Positions 9,857-17,369 of a stretch of 64,000 nucleotides of DNA are shown here, in pieces; position 1 is the first letter of the stretch; each line of letters begins with the position of its first letter. The notes under the pieces were generated by a model that did no database searches, was not told where the DNA came from, and was given only the letters and a program-made list of their open reading frames with translations. The DNA lies in contig JBARZE010000049.1 in the NCBI GenBank assembly GCA_049649525.1, positions 1-64,000 on the forward strand. Reading direction: 5' to 3'. The DNA is from JAAURB01 sp049649525 (GTDB lineage: Bacteria; Cyanobacteriota; Cyanobacteriia; Cyanobacteriales; Microcoleaceae). The position numbers were made by a program, and so were the translations under genes.

Positions 9857-11143
9857 ATGAACTGTAACATTATGAATAAAATGCCTAATAAATTAACGCC
9901 AAATTATAGTAGTATTCATCATCATCAAACTCCGCTAAAAGCATTAAGCTTTTTCTCTGGATGTATGGGTTTAGATTTAGGACTTGAAAAAGAAGGAATA
10001 GAGGTTTTACTAGCTTGTGAAATTGATGCAGCTACCCGTAAAACGATTCAAATTAATCGCCCTAATTTAGCCTTAATTGAAGATATTCGAGATTATACAG
10101 CGGCAGAAATTCGTGAAAAAGCCGGATTAAATCAAACTGAAGAAATTGATATCATTGCTGGAGGGCCTCCCTGTCAAGCCTTTAGTAGTGCCGGAAAAAG
10201 GCAAGGATTAAACGATGAACGAGGAAACGTTTTTTTAAGCTTTATTGATTTAATTACTCAGCTTAAACCTCGGTTTGCTATTATTGAAAATGTTCGAGGA
10301 TTATTGTCTGCCCCCTTAAATCATCGACCGCATGATATCAGAGGTAAAAACTTCCCACCTTTATCTCAAGATGAACAACGAGGCGGTGCATTATTATTTA
10401 TTATTCAAATACTTAAACAAGCGGGTTATAGCATTTCTTTTAACTTATATAATTCGGCTAATTTTGGTACTCCACAACAACGAGAAAGAGTGATTATTGC
10501 TTGTAGTCGGGATGGTCAAAAACTTCCTTATTTAACACCTACTCATTCAGAAAATAGTTTATATAATTTACCGCAGTGGCGCACATTAAGATCTGCACTT
10601 GAAGGCTTACCAAAAGAACATCATTTTGTTAAATTTCCAGAGAAGAGACTGAAGTATTATCGAATGCTAAAACCCGGACAAAATTGGCTAAATTTACCTG
10701 TCGAATTACAGCCAGAAGCGTTAGGAAAATCCTATTATTCAGGCGGTGGAAAAACAGGCTTTTATCGTAGACTGGCTTGGGATAAACCCTCTCCGACATT
10801 AGTCACTCATCCCGCTATGCCAGCAACAGATTTAGCCCATCCAGAAGCCGATAGACCGTTGAGTATTGAAGAGTATAAACGCATTCAAGAAATCCCCGAT
10901 AATTGGATTATTGCAGGGACTTTACTACAACAATATCGACAAGTAGGTAATGCTGTACCTTGTTCCTTAGGGAGAGCGGTTGCGAAAATGTTATTAGATT
11001 ATATTAAGGGTAAAACGCCTATTATTTATCCAGATTTTCCCTATTCTCGCTATCATAATACAGATGATGTTAGTTGGCTGAAAGAAATATTAGGTGAAAC
11101 TGAAGAGGAAACCGTTAAACAGCTTAGTTTAAACTTATTCTAA
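9857..11143 (+). CDS. DNA (cytosine-5)-methyltransferase
   Basis: 428-residue m5C methyltransferase with all key motifs: motif I FFSGCMGLDLGL (about residue 32), motif IV GGPPCQAFSSAG with the catalytic Cys (about 97), motif VI ENVRG (about 145), motif VIII QQRERV (about 207), and motif X QVGNAVP (about 367). The target recognition domain lies at roughly 220-330. Start could be any of three Met codons in the first nine residues. The convergent gene that should be its partner is only a remnant (11135-11287), so it appears to be an orphan methyltransferase. Specificity cannot be read. Confidence 0.93.
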   Translation: MNCNIMNKMPNKLTPNYSSIHHHQTPLKALSFFSGCMGLDLGLEKEGIEVLLACEIDAATRKTIQINRPNLALIEDIRDYTAAEIREKAGLNQTEEIDIIAGGPPCQAFSSAGKRQGLNDERGNVFLSFIDLITQLKPRFAIIENVRGLLSAPLNHRPHDIRGKNFPPLSQDEQRGGALLFIIQILKQAGYSISFNLYNSANFGTPQQRERVIIACSRDGQKLPYLTPTHSENSLYNLPQWRTLRSALEGLPKEHHFVKFPEKRLKYYRMLKPGQNWLNLPVELQPEALGKSYYSGGGKTGFYRRLAWDKPSPTLVTHPAMPATDLAHPEADRPLSIEEYKRIQEIPDNWIIAGTLLQQYRQVGNAVPCSLGRAVAKMLLDYIKGKTPIIYPDFPYSRYHNTDDVSWLKEILGETEEETVKQLSLNLF

Positions 11144-11287
11144 TGATTCAGATAAAGACTTCCAAGGATTATTTTTTTCTACAGCTAAAGCCTCTGAATT
11201 TTGATTTAAAATGCTTTGAATAAATTCAATAAAATTAGCTTCAGAGAAATTCTCTGTTTTGTATTTATCATTAAAAATAGATAACCT
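11135..11287 (-). pseudogene. C-terminal remnant of a lost gene, probably the cognate endonuclease
   Basis: An open stretch of about 50 codons with no start codon. It reads SIFNDKYKTENFSEANF then IEFIQSILNQNSEALA and ends NNPWKSLSESLE. It overlaps the methyltransferase end by 9 bp in the convergent orientation, a layout typical of tail-to-tail restriction-modification pairs. It stops abruptly about 20 bp before the HEPN/zinc-ribbon gene. I infer the tail of a restriction endonuclease; I cannot name the family. Confidence 0.5.
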
Positions 11288-11308
11288 TTACCGCACTATC
11301 AAAGGCTT

Positions 11309-12283
11309 TCAATCATAGGCTCTCGAAGTCATATAATGACCCATCTGACCATCACACATCAAGCAACCTGACAGATAACTGTCCTCCAAGTCTCCTGCAA
11401 CAAATTCACTACAATAACCACATGAACCTACTTCATCGTGAGTAGTCAGACAGGATAGACAGAACCATTCATCATCGGTTGTAGGAACTACGGAAGGTTG
11501 TCCTGTATACTCACAATCGCTACAGTATGCAAAGCCCTCTTCAGAGTCAGAAAGATGTTCGCAGTCTTCCAAGCATTCGAGCACATCCCCGAACTCAAAA
11601 GCTTTTCCACAAGACCCACAACTCAATGCAGTGAAGATACTAAATTCACCGACATCTCTAGCTTTTATCAGACTTGAGTGACAAGATGGACATCTAATTT
11701 GTTCTACTGCTTCTTGTAGAATTTGATGTTTGAATTCGATATCTTCAAACGATTGCTTACAGGCTTCTTCTTCAGCCTCATACACATCTGCCGTTTTTAA
11801 TAAAGCCTGCCAACAAACATCACCGAGGAGTTGATGGGGTTCTTCGTCTAAGCAATTGCTTATAAAGTCTCGAATCAGAATAAATGATTTGGCAATGACT
11901 TCACGAACTGCATCAGGAGATTTATCTGTGTAATAGTGTTCTATATTGTTGCGAAGTTGATTTAGCTCATCGAATTTCTTCCAATCAACTGTAATTTTTA
12001 GGCTCTTAAATCTTTCCTTGATTTCTTGAACGTCTACTGTTTTTTTGCCAGTCCCTATAAAAGTTAAATTTCCTGTACCATCATCAATAATAGGTCTTAT
12101 GTCTTTTTTTATCAACACTTCCTTATCAGGCAAGGGGGATAAACGACACAACTTCTCTTTGTAGAGAAGAAGCATTCCAGCACAAATATTTCTTACGGCG
12201 GACAGATATCTTTTGCTGTCACCCATAAGGTAGTCTTCTACGCCCACTTGTATTGATTCAATGGCATTGCTTAGGAGAGACAT
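11309..12283 (-). CDS. HEPN-like protein with multiple zinc ribbons
   Basis: 324 residues, no close family recognised. The N-terminal half is alpha-helical and carries RNNIEH at 111-116, which fits the Rx4-6H motif of HEPN ribonucleases. The C-terminal half is cysteine rich: C198PSC, C222GSC, C237 and C241, C254SDC, C275LSC, C288GYC and C307LMC, enough for three or four zinc ribbons. This pairing suggests an RNA-targeting or nucleic acid binding protein; that is inference. It sits where the rest of the methyltransferase partner gene should be, so it may have arrived by replacement. Confidence 0.62.
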   Translation of the reverse strand: MSLLSNAIESIQVGVEDYLMGDSKRYLSAVRNICAGMLLLYKEKLCRLSPLPDKEVLIKKDIRPIIDDGTGNLTFIGTGKKTVDVQEIKERFKSLKITVDWKKFDELNQLRNNIEHYYTDKSPDAVREVIAKSFILIRDFISNCLDEEPHQLLGDVCWQALLKTADVYEAEEEACKQSFEDIEFKHQILQEAVEQIRCPSCHSSLIKARDVGEFSIFTALSCGSCGKAFEFGDVLECLEDCEHLSDSEEGFAYCSDCEYTGQPSVVPTTDDEWFCLSCLTTHDEVGSCGYCSEFVAGDLEDSYLSGCLMCDGQMGHYMTSRAYD

Positions 12284-12483
12284 AACTCCATATCTTGAGA
12301 GGAATAATCAATTTTAGCCGATCGCCCTACTATCAACCTCTATCTACGTCTCAACAATCATTTTGCGCTAACTCAACCCTGAATACTGACGCGCACGTTT
12401 CCGGTCATGCCATCACCGATATCTCAGGCGGCATAACTTATAATTGTACCGCAGGTACTGGATAATACCTGATTAACGGCATT

Positions 12484-12732
12484 TTACCGGAAAATAGAAG
12501 GCGCGGGTTCAAAACGCAAAACCATAATTTGCTCTGAACGTAACCCTACAGATTCGTAAGTACGTCCATCACGATCGCTAAATTCAACTTCAAATGCTGT
12601 GCCATTTGCCAGCGTTTCAACCACTGTACCCACTTGCCCACGCCATAAATTATATTGGGGAAGATCGACTGTCAAAGCTACAACATCTAGTAACTTAGGA
12701 TTATTCATCACGCTCAATATCTCCATCTCCAC
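12484..12732 (-). CDS. DUF4926 small protein
   Basis: 82 residues or 74 if the second Met (MNNPKLLDV) is used. The pattern VVALTVDLP, then LWRGQVGTVVE and FEVEFSDRDGRTYE, fits DUF4926, a compact SH3-like beta barrel. It starts 4 bp after the stop of the DUF6883 gene, so the two form a tight operon. In cyanobacteria these two domains are often neighbours, which suggests a functional pair such as an effector and its partner, but the role is not established. Confidence 0.75.
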   Translation of the reverse strand: MEMEILSVMNNPKLLDVVALTVDLPQYNLWRGQVGTVVETLANGTAFEVEFSDRDGRTYESVGLRSEQIMVLRFEPAPSIFR

Positions 12733-12736
12733 TAAA

Positions 12737-13069
12737 TTATAGAGGGTAACAGGTCGTTAATTTTGGAGTCTCTGAACCTTGCTCAATTATCCAACCACTC
12801 CGAAGGGTTGCACTTCTATTTTGCCATTCGATTCGGAAATCTAAGGTGTAGCGTTGCCCAAACTCGTCTTGTCTGCCTAATTTAGCCTCATGGGTTTTGA
12901 CGACTTCAAGCAGAATTTGGCGCAACTCCTCAGCATCGCTAGCCACCATACCCAGGATTGATGAAAACAGCCGAGCTTTATGCTTTCCATTATCATGCTT
13001 TGGATTAAGGCAATATTCCCTCAGTTTACGAATATCAACAACTGCTTGCTCTGCGTGTGGAATCAGCAT
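12737..13069 (-). CDS. DUF6883 small protein
   Basis: 110 residues matching the DUF6883 pattern: LIPHAEQAVVDIRKLREYCLN, then HDNGKHKARLF and a C-terminal RSGWIIEQGSETPKL. The conserved His, Lys and Arg residues give it the look of a small enzyme or toxin-like domain; no activity is known to me. It is the first gene of a two-gene operon with the DUF4926 gene 4 bp downstream. Confidence 0.75.
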   Translation of the reverse strand: MLIPHAEQAVVDIRKLREYCLNPKHDNGKHKARLFSSILGMVASDAEELRQILLEVVKTHEAKLGRQDEFGQRYTLDFRIEWQNRSATLRSGWIIEQGSETPKLTTCYPL

Positions 13070-13159
13070 TCAAAATTATTTCTAGCCAGAAACTAATAAT
13101 CTCAAAAATCAAATAAAAAATGCGTCTGGTTTTTACATTGCACTAATTTGAATAAAATA

Positions 13160-13193
13160 ATACCCCACCCGATCAAAATCAAAGTGAGGCAAT
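13160..13193 (-). terminator. probable bidirectional terminator after ftsH
   Basis: Imperfect hairpin (ACCCCACC paired with GTGAGGC) flanked by AT-rich runs. On the minus strand it lies about 25 bp after the ftsH stop and is followed by TATTATTTTATT. Confidence 0.45.
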
Positions 13194-13216
13194 ACTAATT
13201 AATTATTCCTTAACAA

Positions 13217-15103
13217 TTACAGCGAAGGCACAAACCGTTCTTTTTCCGGAACTTCTGTATACTCTGCAACAATCTGCCGGAATTCATCACCATCGATGCT
13301 TTCCTTCTCAACCAACAGATCCACCAAACGGTCGATCACCTCACGATTATTTTCAACAATCTGACAGGCTTGTTCATAACAATGTTCTGCGATCGCCTGA
13401 ATTTGAGTATCCACACGAGAGGCAATAGCATTAGAATAATCGCTACGAGTGCCTAAATCCCGTCCCAGGAAGACTTCACCTTGCTGAGATTCCAACGATA
13501 ACGGCCCTAAATCTGACATCCCGTAACGAGTCACCATCTGCCGCGCCATGCTGGTAACCATCTGTAAATCGCCGCCAGCGCCTGTTGTGATCTCTGAATC
13601 CCCGAAAATGATATCTTCGGCTGCACGACCGCCTAAAGCCCCACTAATGCGCGCTAACAGTTGAGAACGAGAAATTAAACCTTGATCTTCATCAGGGGTA
13701 AACCAGGTTAAACCTTGGGCTTGACCGCGAGGAATTAAAGTCACTTTCTGAACCGGATCGTGATCCTTAATTAAAGTACCGACAATGGCATGACCGATTT
13801 CATGATAAGCAATTAAACGCTTACTCTTACCATCGGTTAATGGCGTACCTTCCATCCCGGCAATCACCCGGTCAACCGCATCATCAATTTCCGACATTGT
13901 AATCGCATCTTTACGACGACGGGCGGTTAAAATTGCGGCTTCATTGAGTAAATTCGCTAAATCAGCCCCTGTAAATCCAGGAGTCCGGCGGGCAATCACC
14001 TCCAGAGAAATATCCTCCCCTAGCTTTTTGTTGCGGGCGTGAACTTCTAAAATCTCTAGACGACCCTTAATATCGGGTGCATCGACCATCACCTGGCGGT
14101 CAAACCGTCCGGGACGTAACAGGGCGGAGTCTAATACATCGGGGCGGTTAGTGGCCGCGATAATAATAATCCCAGTATTGCCTTCAAACCCATCCATTTC
14201 GGTCAGTAACTGGTTGAGGGTTTGTTCCCGTTCATCGTTACCCCCACCGATGCCTGCGCCCCGCTGACGACCCACTGCGTCAATCTCATCAATAAAGATA
14301 ATACAAGGAGCGGCTTCTTTGGCTTTTTTGAATAAGTCCCGCACACGAGACGCACCGACACCGACGAACATTTCGACAAATTCTGAACCGGAGATACTGA
14401 AGAAAGGAACTCCTGCTTCTCCTGCAATGGCTTTAGCCAGTAAGGTTTTACCAGTCCCCGGAGATCCGACGAGTAAAACGCCTTTGGGAATTTTTGCGCC
14501 AACCGCCGTAAAGCGTTCGGGTTTTTTCAGGAATGTAACAACTTCTTGTAATTCTTCTTTGGCTTCTTCAACCCCAGCCACATCATCAAATAATACGCCT
14601 GTTTTGGCTTCCATTTGGAACCGGGCGCGGGATTTACCGAAGTTCATCGCCTGACCGGGGCCACCGGGAACATTATTAGAGCGACGGAAGAGGAAAAATA
14701 ATCCAGCAATTAATAAAATAGGGAATACTAAATTACCCAGAAGTCCCCAGACAGCGCCGTCATTGCGGGCAGGATGGGTATCAAAACTAATGTCAGAATT
14801 GCGTAAACGAGACACAAGTTCCGGGGCATTGTTGGGTAAATCTACCCGCAACCGTTGAACTCGACTATCAATTTGAGGGTCTATCGCCTCTACAATCGCA
14901 GTTCGACCGCCTTCGTATAAATCAACACTGGTCACACGACCTGCATCGAGATAATCGAGAAAGCGGCCATAACTCATCCGAGTACTGGCGGTGTTTTGTC
15001 CCATATCCGCCGTTGTTGGGGAGAATGCCCCCTGCCACAGGAAAAACCCGATGACGAGTGCTGGAATTGTCCAGAGTAATACTGTTCTCCAAGAAAGTTT
15101 CAT
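13217..15103 (-). CDS. ftsH: FtsH ATP-dependent zinc metalloprotease
   Basis: 628-residue FtsH. Two transmembrane segments flank a lumen/periplasm domain (about residues 8-25 and 115-137). The AAA module has Walker A GSPGTGKT (about 208; most homologues have GPPGTGKT), Walker B IIFIDEIDAVG, the SRH region ATNRPDVLDSALLRPGRFDR, and the zinc motif HEIGH near 430 with a downstream Asp. Cyanobacterial FtsH hetero-oligomers degrade damaged PSII D1; the VPGGPGQAMNFGKSRARF linker is characteristic of the photosynthetic FtsH2/5 type. It is a single-gene unit with its own 380 bp promoter region. Confidence 0.96.
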   Translation of the reverse strand: MKLSWRTVLLWTIPALVIGFFLWQGAFSPTTADMGQNTASTRMSYGRFLDYLDAGRVTSVDLYEGGRTAIVEAIDPQIDSRVQRLRVDLPNNAPELVSRLRNSDISFDTHPARNDGAVWGLLGNLVFPILLIAGLFFLFRRSNNVPGGPGQAMNFGKSRARFQMEAKTGVLFDDVAGVEEAKEELQEVVTFLKKPERFTAVGAKIPKGVLLVGSPGTGKTLLAKAIAGEAGVPFFSISGSEFVEMFVGVGASRVRDLFKKAKEAAPCIIFIDEIDAVGRQRGAGIGGGNDEREQTLNQLLTEMDGFEGNTGIIIIAATNRPDVLDSALLRPGRFDRQVMVDAPDIKGRLEILEVHARNKKLGEDISLEVIARRTPGFTGADLANLLNEAAILTARRRKDAITMSEIDDAVDRVIAGMEGTPLTDGKSKRLIAYHEIGHAIVGTLIKDHDPVQKVTLIPRGQAQGLTWFTPDEDQGLISRSQLLARISGALGGRAAEDIIFGDSEITTGAGGDLQMVTSMARQMVTRYGMSDLGPLSLESQQGEVFLGRDLGTRSDYSNAIASRVDTQIQAIAEHCYEQACQIVENNREVIDRLVDLLVEKESIDGDEFRQIVAEYTEVPEKERFVPSL

Positions 15104-15482
15104 AAAATTGAGTCGCCTCTATAACACATTGATGACAATTAGTAGTTCGGGTGTACTACCATGTTTTTTTCTGATATTCATAATCTTAACTAAATTTAAC
15201 GTAATGAGCGATCACTAAGCAACCGCGTGTTACCCGAACATGATAAATTTGCATATTTAGGGCAAACTATAGGGGATCTAGCACAGAAAAAAGTTTGACT
15301 GTTACACAGGACTATATATCGGCTGAGAAATCCAGCGATAGGGTGTTACGGCAGTTCTCAAAATATTCTGTTATACCATTTGTTTGTTTGTCCTGTTCTC
15401 CTAAGAAAATCATTGAAGTTAGCCAGAAGTGACAATTGATCAGGCATTATAGTTGTGAGTTTCCGAGAGGTAATTGATTCTG
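15104..15482. promoter_or_regulatory. divergent promoter region between ftsH and parM-like gene
   Basis: Contains the promoters of ftsH (leftward) and the ParM-like gene (rightward). The RBS of the latter is visible as GAGAGG at 15465-15470. I see no iterated direct repeats of the sort that form a plasmid parC centromere, only short dispersed similarities. Confidence 0.5.
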
Positions 15483-16592
15483 ATGCAGACAAATAAACAG
15501 CCCGGACAGCCAGCAACTGCAGCGGCTGCAATGCTAGGCAGACAAACAACAAGCACTAGCAGAAGAACGATTCTTAGTGTTGACTTAGGACGAACAGCGT
15601 CAAAATCTTGTATTAGTCGAAATCCTGATGATGTGTTGTTTATCCCGTCAAATGTGGCTGAGTTGACTGTTGAACAGGCTCGTGGTGGTGGATTTGAAAC
15701 CAAAGATACAGATCCACTATTGGATTTATGGTTAGAATATCGTGGTAAGGGTTATGCGGTCGGTCAGTTAGCGGCAGATTTTGGCGCCAACTTGTTTGGG
15801 GCAGAGGCCTCAGACAACCCTTCTAAGGTGAATGATGCCTTAATTAAAATTTTCGCCTGTGCCGGATATTTTAAGTTGAAAGGTGAGCTCGATGTTGTTC
15901 TGGGGTTGCCGTTCTATTCTCAGGAACTATTTGAGAAAGAAAAAGCGCAAATTAGCAGTTTGTTAGTTGGCCCCCACGTACTGTCATTCCGAGGAGAACA
16001 GGTTTCTATCGATATTAAGACAGTACGAGTCATGCCGGAAGGATACGGCAGCTTAATTTGGTGTGAAGCACAGGGAAACAAAGACACCCCTAATTTTGCT
16101 GACTTATCTATCGCCATTGTCGATGTGGGACACCAAACCACTGATTTTCTCACGGTTGACAAGTTCCGCTTTGCTCGTGGGGTATCTCAGAGTGAAGTCT
16201 TTGCCATGAGCAAATTCTATCAACAGGTGACCAATAAAATCGAAGGGGCTGATAGTCAATCTTTGTATTTACTCGAAGCAGTTCATAAACCCCAAGGTCA
16301 GCGGTTATATCGGCCGAAAGGTTCGACTAAACCTGTGGATTTGGATAAAATTGTACCGGAACTTCGCAAAACCTTTGCTAAAGAGTTATCTGACCGCTTA
16401 ATTAAGTGGTTGCCAGAGCGAGTCACTGATGTGGTTGTCACCGGAGGGGGTGGTGAATTTTTCTGGGAAGATTTACAACCTTTACTCAAAGGTGCTCAAC
16501 TGCGTGCTCATCTAGCGCAACCTGCTCGTAAAGCCAATGCTTTGGGGCAATATGTTTATGGTGAAGCTCAATTGATGAAGGCGAAGCGCTAA
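15483..16592 (+). CDS. ParM/StbA-like bacterial actin
   Basis: About 369 residues from the ATG at 15483. Actin-fold signatures: phosphate 1 loop SVDLGRTASK (about residue 30), phosphate 2 IAIVDVGHQTTDF (about 210), and adenosine motif VVVTGGGGEFFW (about 320). These match ParM/StbA and Alp-type actins used for plasmid segregation. The N-terminal 25 residues are low-complexity and likely disordered. It is followed 254 bp later by a small helical protein with a coiled coil, a ParM-ParR-like order. It sits in an otherwise chromosomal context, so a cellular rather than plasmid role is likely. Confidence 0.83.
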   Translation: MQTNKQPGQPATAAAAMLGRQTTSTSRRTILSVDLGRTASKSCISRNPDDVLFIPSNVAELTVEQARGGGFETKDTDPLLDLWLEYRGKGYAVGQLAADFGANLFGAEASDNPSKVNDALIKIFACAGYFKLKGELDVVLGLPFYSQELFEKEKAQISSLLVGPHVLSFRGEQVSIDIKTVRVMPEGYGSLIWCEAQGNKDTPNFADLSIAIVDVGHQTTDFLTVDKFRFARGVSQSEVFAMSKFYQQVTNKIEGADSQSLYLLEAVHKPQGQRLYRPKGSTKPVDLDKIVPELRKTFAKELSDRLIKWLPERVTDVVVTGGGGEFFWEDLQPLLKGAQLRAHLAQPARKANALGQYVYGEAQLMKAKR

Positions 16593-16609
16593 TCTCTGCG
16601 CTAATCTCT
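16586..16609 (+). repeat. 12-bp tandem duplication across the parM-like stop codon
   Basis: GCGCTAATCTCT occurs twice in tandem, perfectly. The first copy contains the TAA stop codon of the ParM-like gene. Confidence 0.85.
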
Positions 16610-16612
16610 ATG

Positions 16613-16662
16613 GCGGTCGGATAGCCAATATCTTTGATACATTTAATCAATAGTCCGACCGC
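16613..16662 (+). terminator. hairpin after parM-like gene
   Basis: GCGGTCGGA at 16613-16621 pairs perfectly with TCCGACCGC at 16654-16662 around a 32-nt loop. No strong T run follows, so this could be a weak terminator, an RNA structure or a protein binding site between the two genes. Confidence 0.45.
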
Positions 16663-16846
16663 TATTGTATTTAGTGATTCCGTGATTTTACTATTCGTTA
16701 TTTAGCTCAATTAAAGCGGATAACAGATCAGATATCCTTTGACCACGGCATGAAAAGAAAACTGAATTCAATCAATGATTTGACTGAAATTTCATCATGA
16801 GGATGGTAACGTTGAAGTGTGCAACCGTATAGGTTAGAGTTTAGTC

Positions 16847-17359
16847 ATGTTGTGGACGAATAAAAAATTTGCTCAGTCTGTCACTTTTACAGAAGATGCT
16901 GCCGATATTGCTTTACTCGAAGCAATTGAAAAAGAGTTATCTGTTGCCAAGTATCAAACCTTTAGTAATCTCTGTAAACAAGCGTTGTGGCAGTTTTTAT
17001 CCGTCACAGAATCAACTCCGACAACCACCACATCTGAAGCGAGTAGTCATCTGCAACAGCAACTCGCCCAACTACAAAGCCAGTTGGGAGAATTGGAACA
17101 GAATATTTTAACAGAAGAACAAAATCGCTCTACTCGGATAGAAGCAAGGCTAAATCGACTCGCTCAACAAGTCGCTCAAGTGCAAGCAAATCTCGATCTA
17201 CAGGTGCTACAAAGAGATGTTTCACCCCCTCCCACCCCAGCTCCGCAACCCACATCTTCACCCGCTCTGGCAACCACTCAGCCCCAGCATAAACAACCCG
17301 ACGAAGAACCTGTTGACCCGATATTAAGCCGTCTGAGTTCTTTAATCGATGATTTCTAA
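16847..17359 (+). CDS. ParR-like or adaptor coiled-coil protein
   Basis: 170 residues, no named family. An N-terminal segment (KFAQSVTFTEDAADIALLEAIEKEL, about residues 5-29) has the shape of a ribbon-helix-helix or ParR-type DNA-binding region. A coiled coil follows (about 62-120, Gln/Leu rich, HLQQQLAQLQSQLGELEQ), then a proline-rich linker and a short acidic C-terminal motif (DPILSRLSSLIDDF). ParR proteins contact ParM filaments through their C-terminal tail, so this tail may be the actin-binding part; that is inference from gene order. It converges on the ABC-F gene with 10 bp between stops. Confidence 0.55.
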   Translation: MLWTNKKFAQSVTFTEDAADIALLEAIEKELSVAKYQTFSNLCKQALWQFLSVTESTPTTTTSEASSHLQQQLAQLQSQLGELEQNILTEEQNRSTRIEARLNRLAQQVAQVQANLDLQVLQRDVSPPPTPAPQPTSSPALATTQPQHKQPDEEPVDPILSRLSSLIDDF

Positions 17360-17369
17360 ATCGATCAGA

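Noticed and set aside
14319..14654. Plus-strand open frame inside ftsH
   Set aside because: It is antisense to conserved FtsH sequence, with no RBS or known motif.
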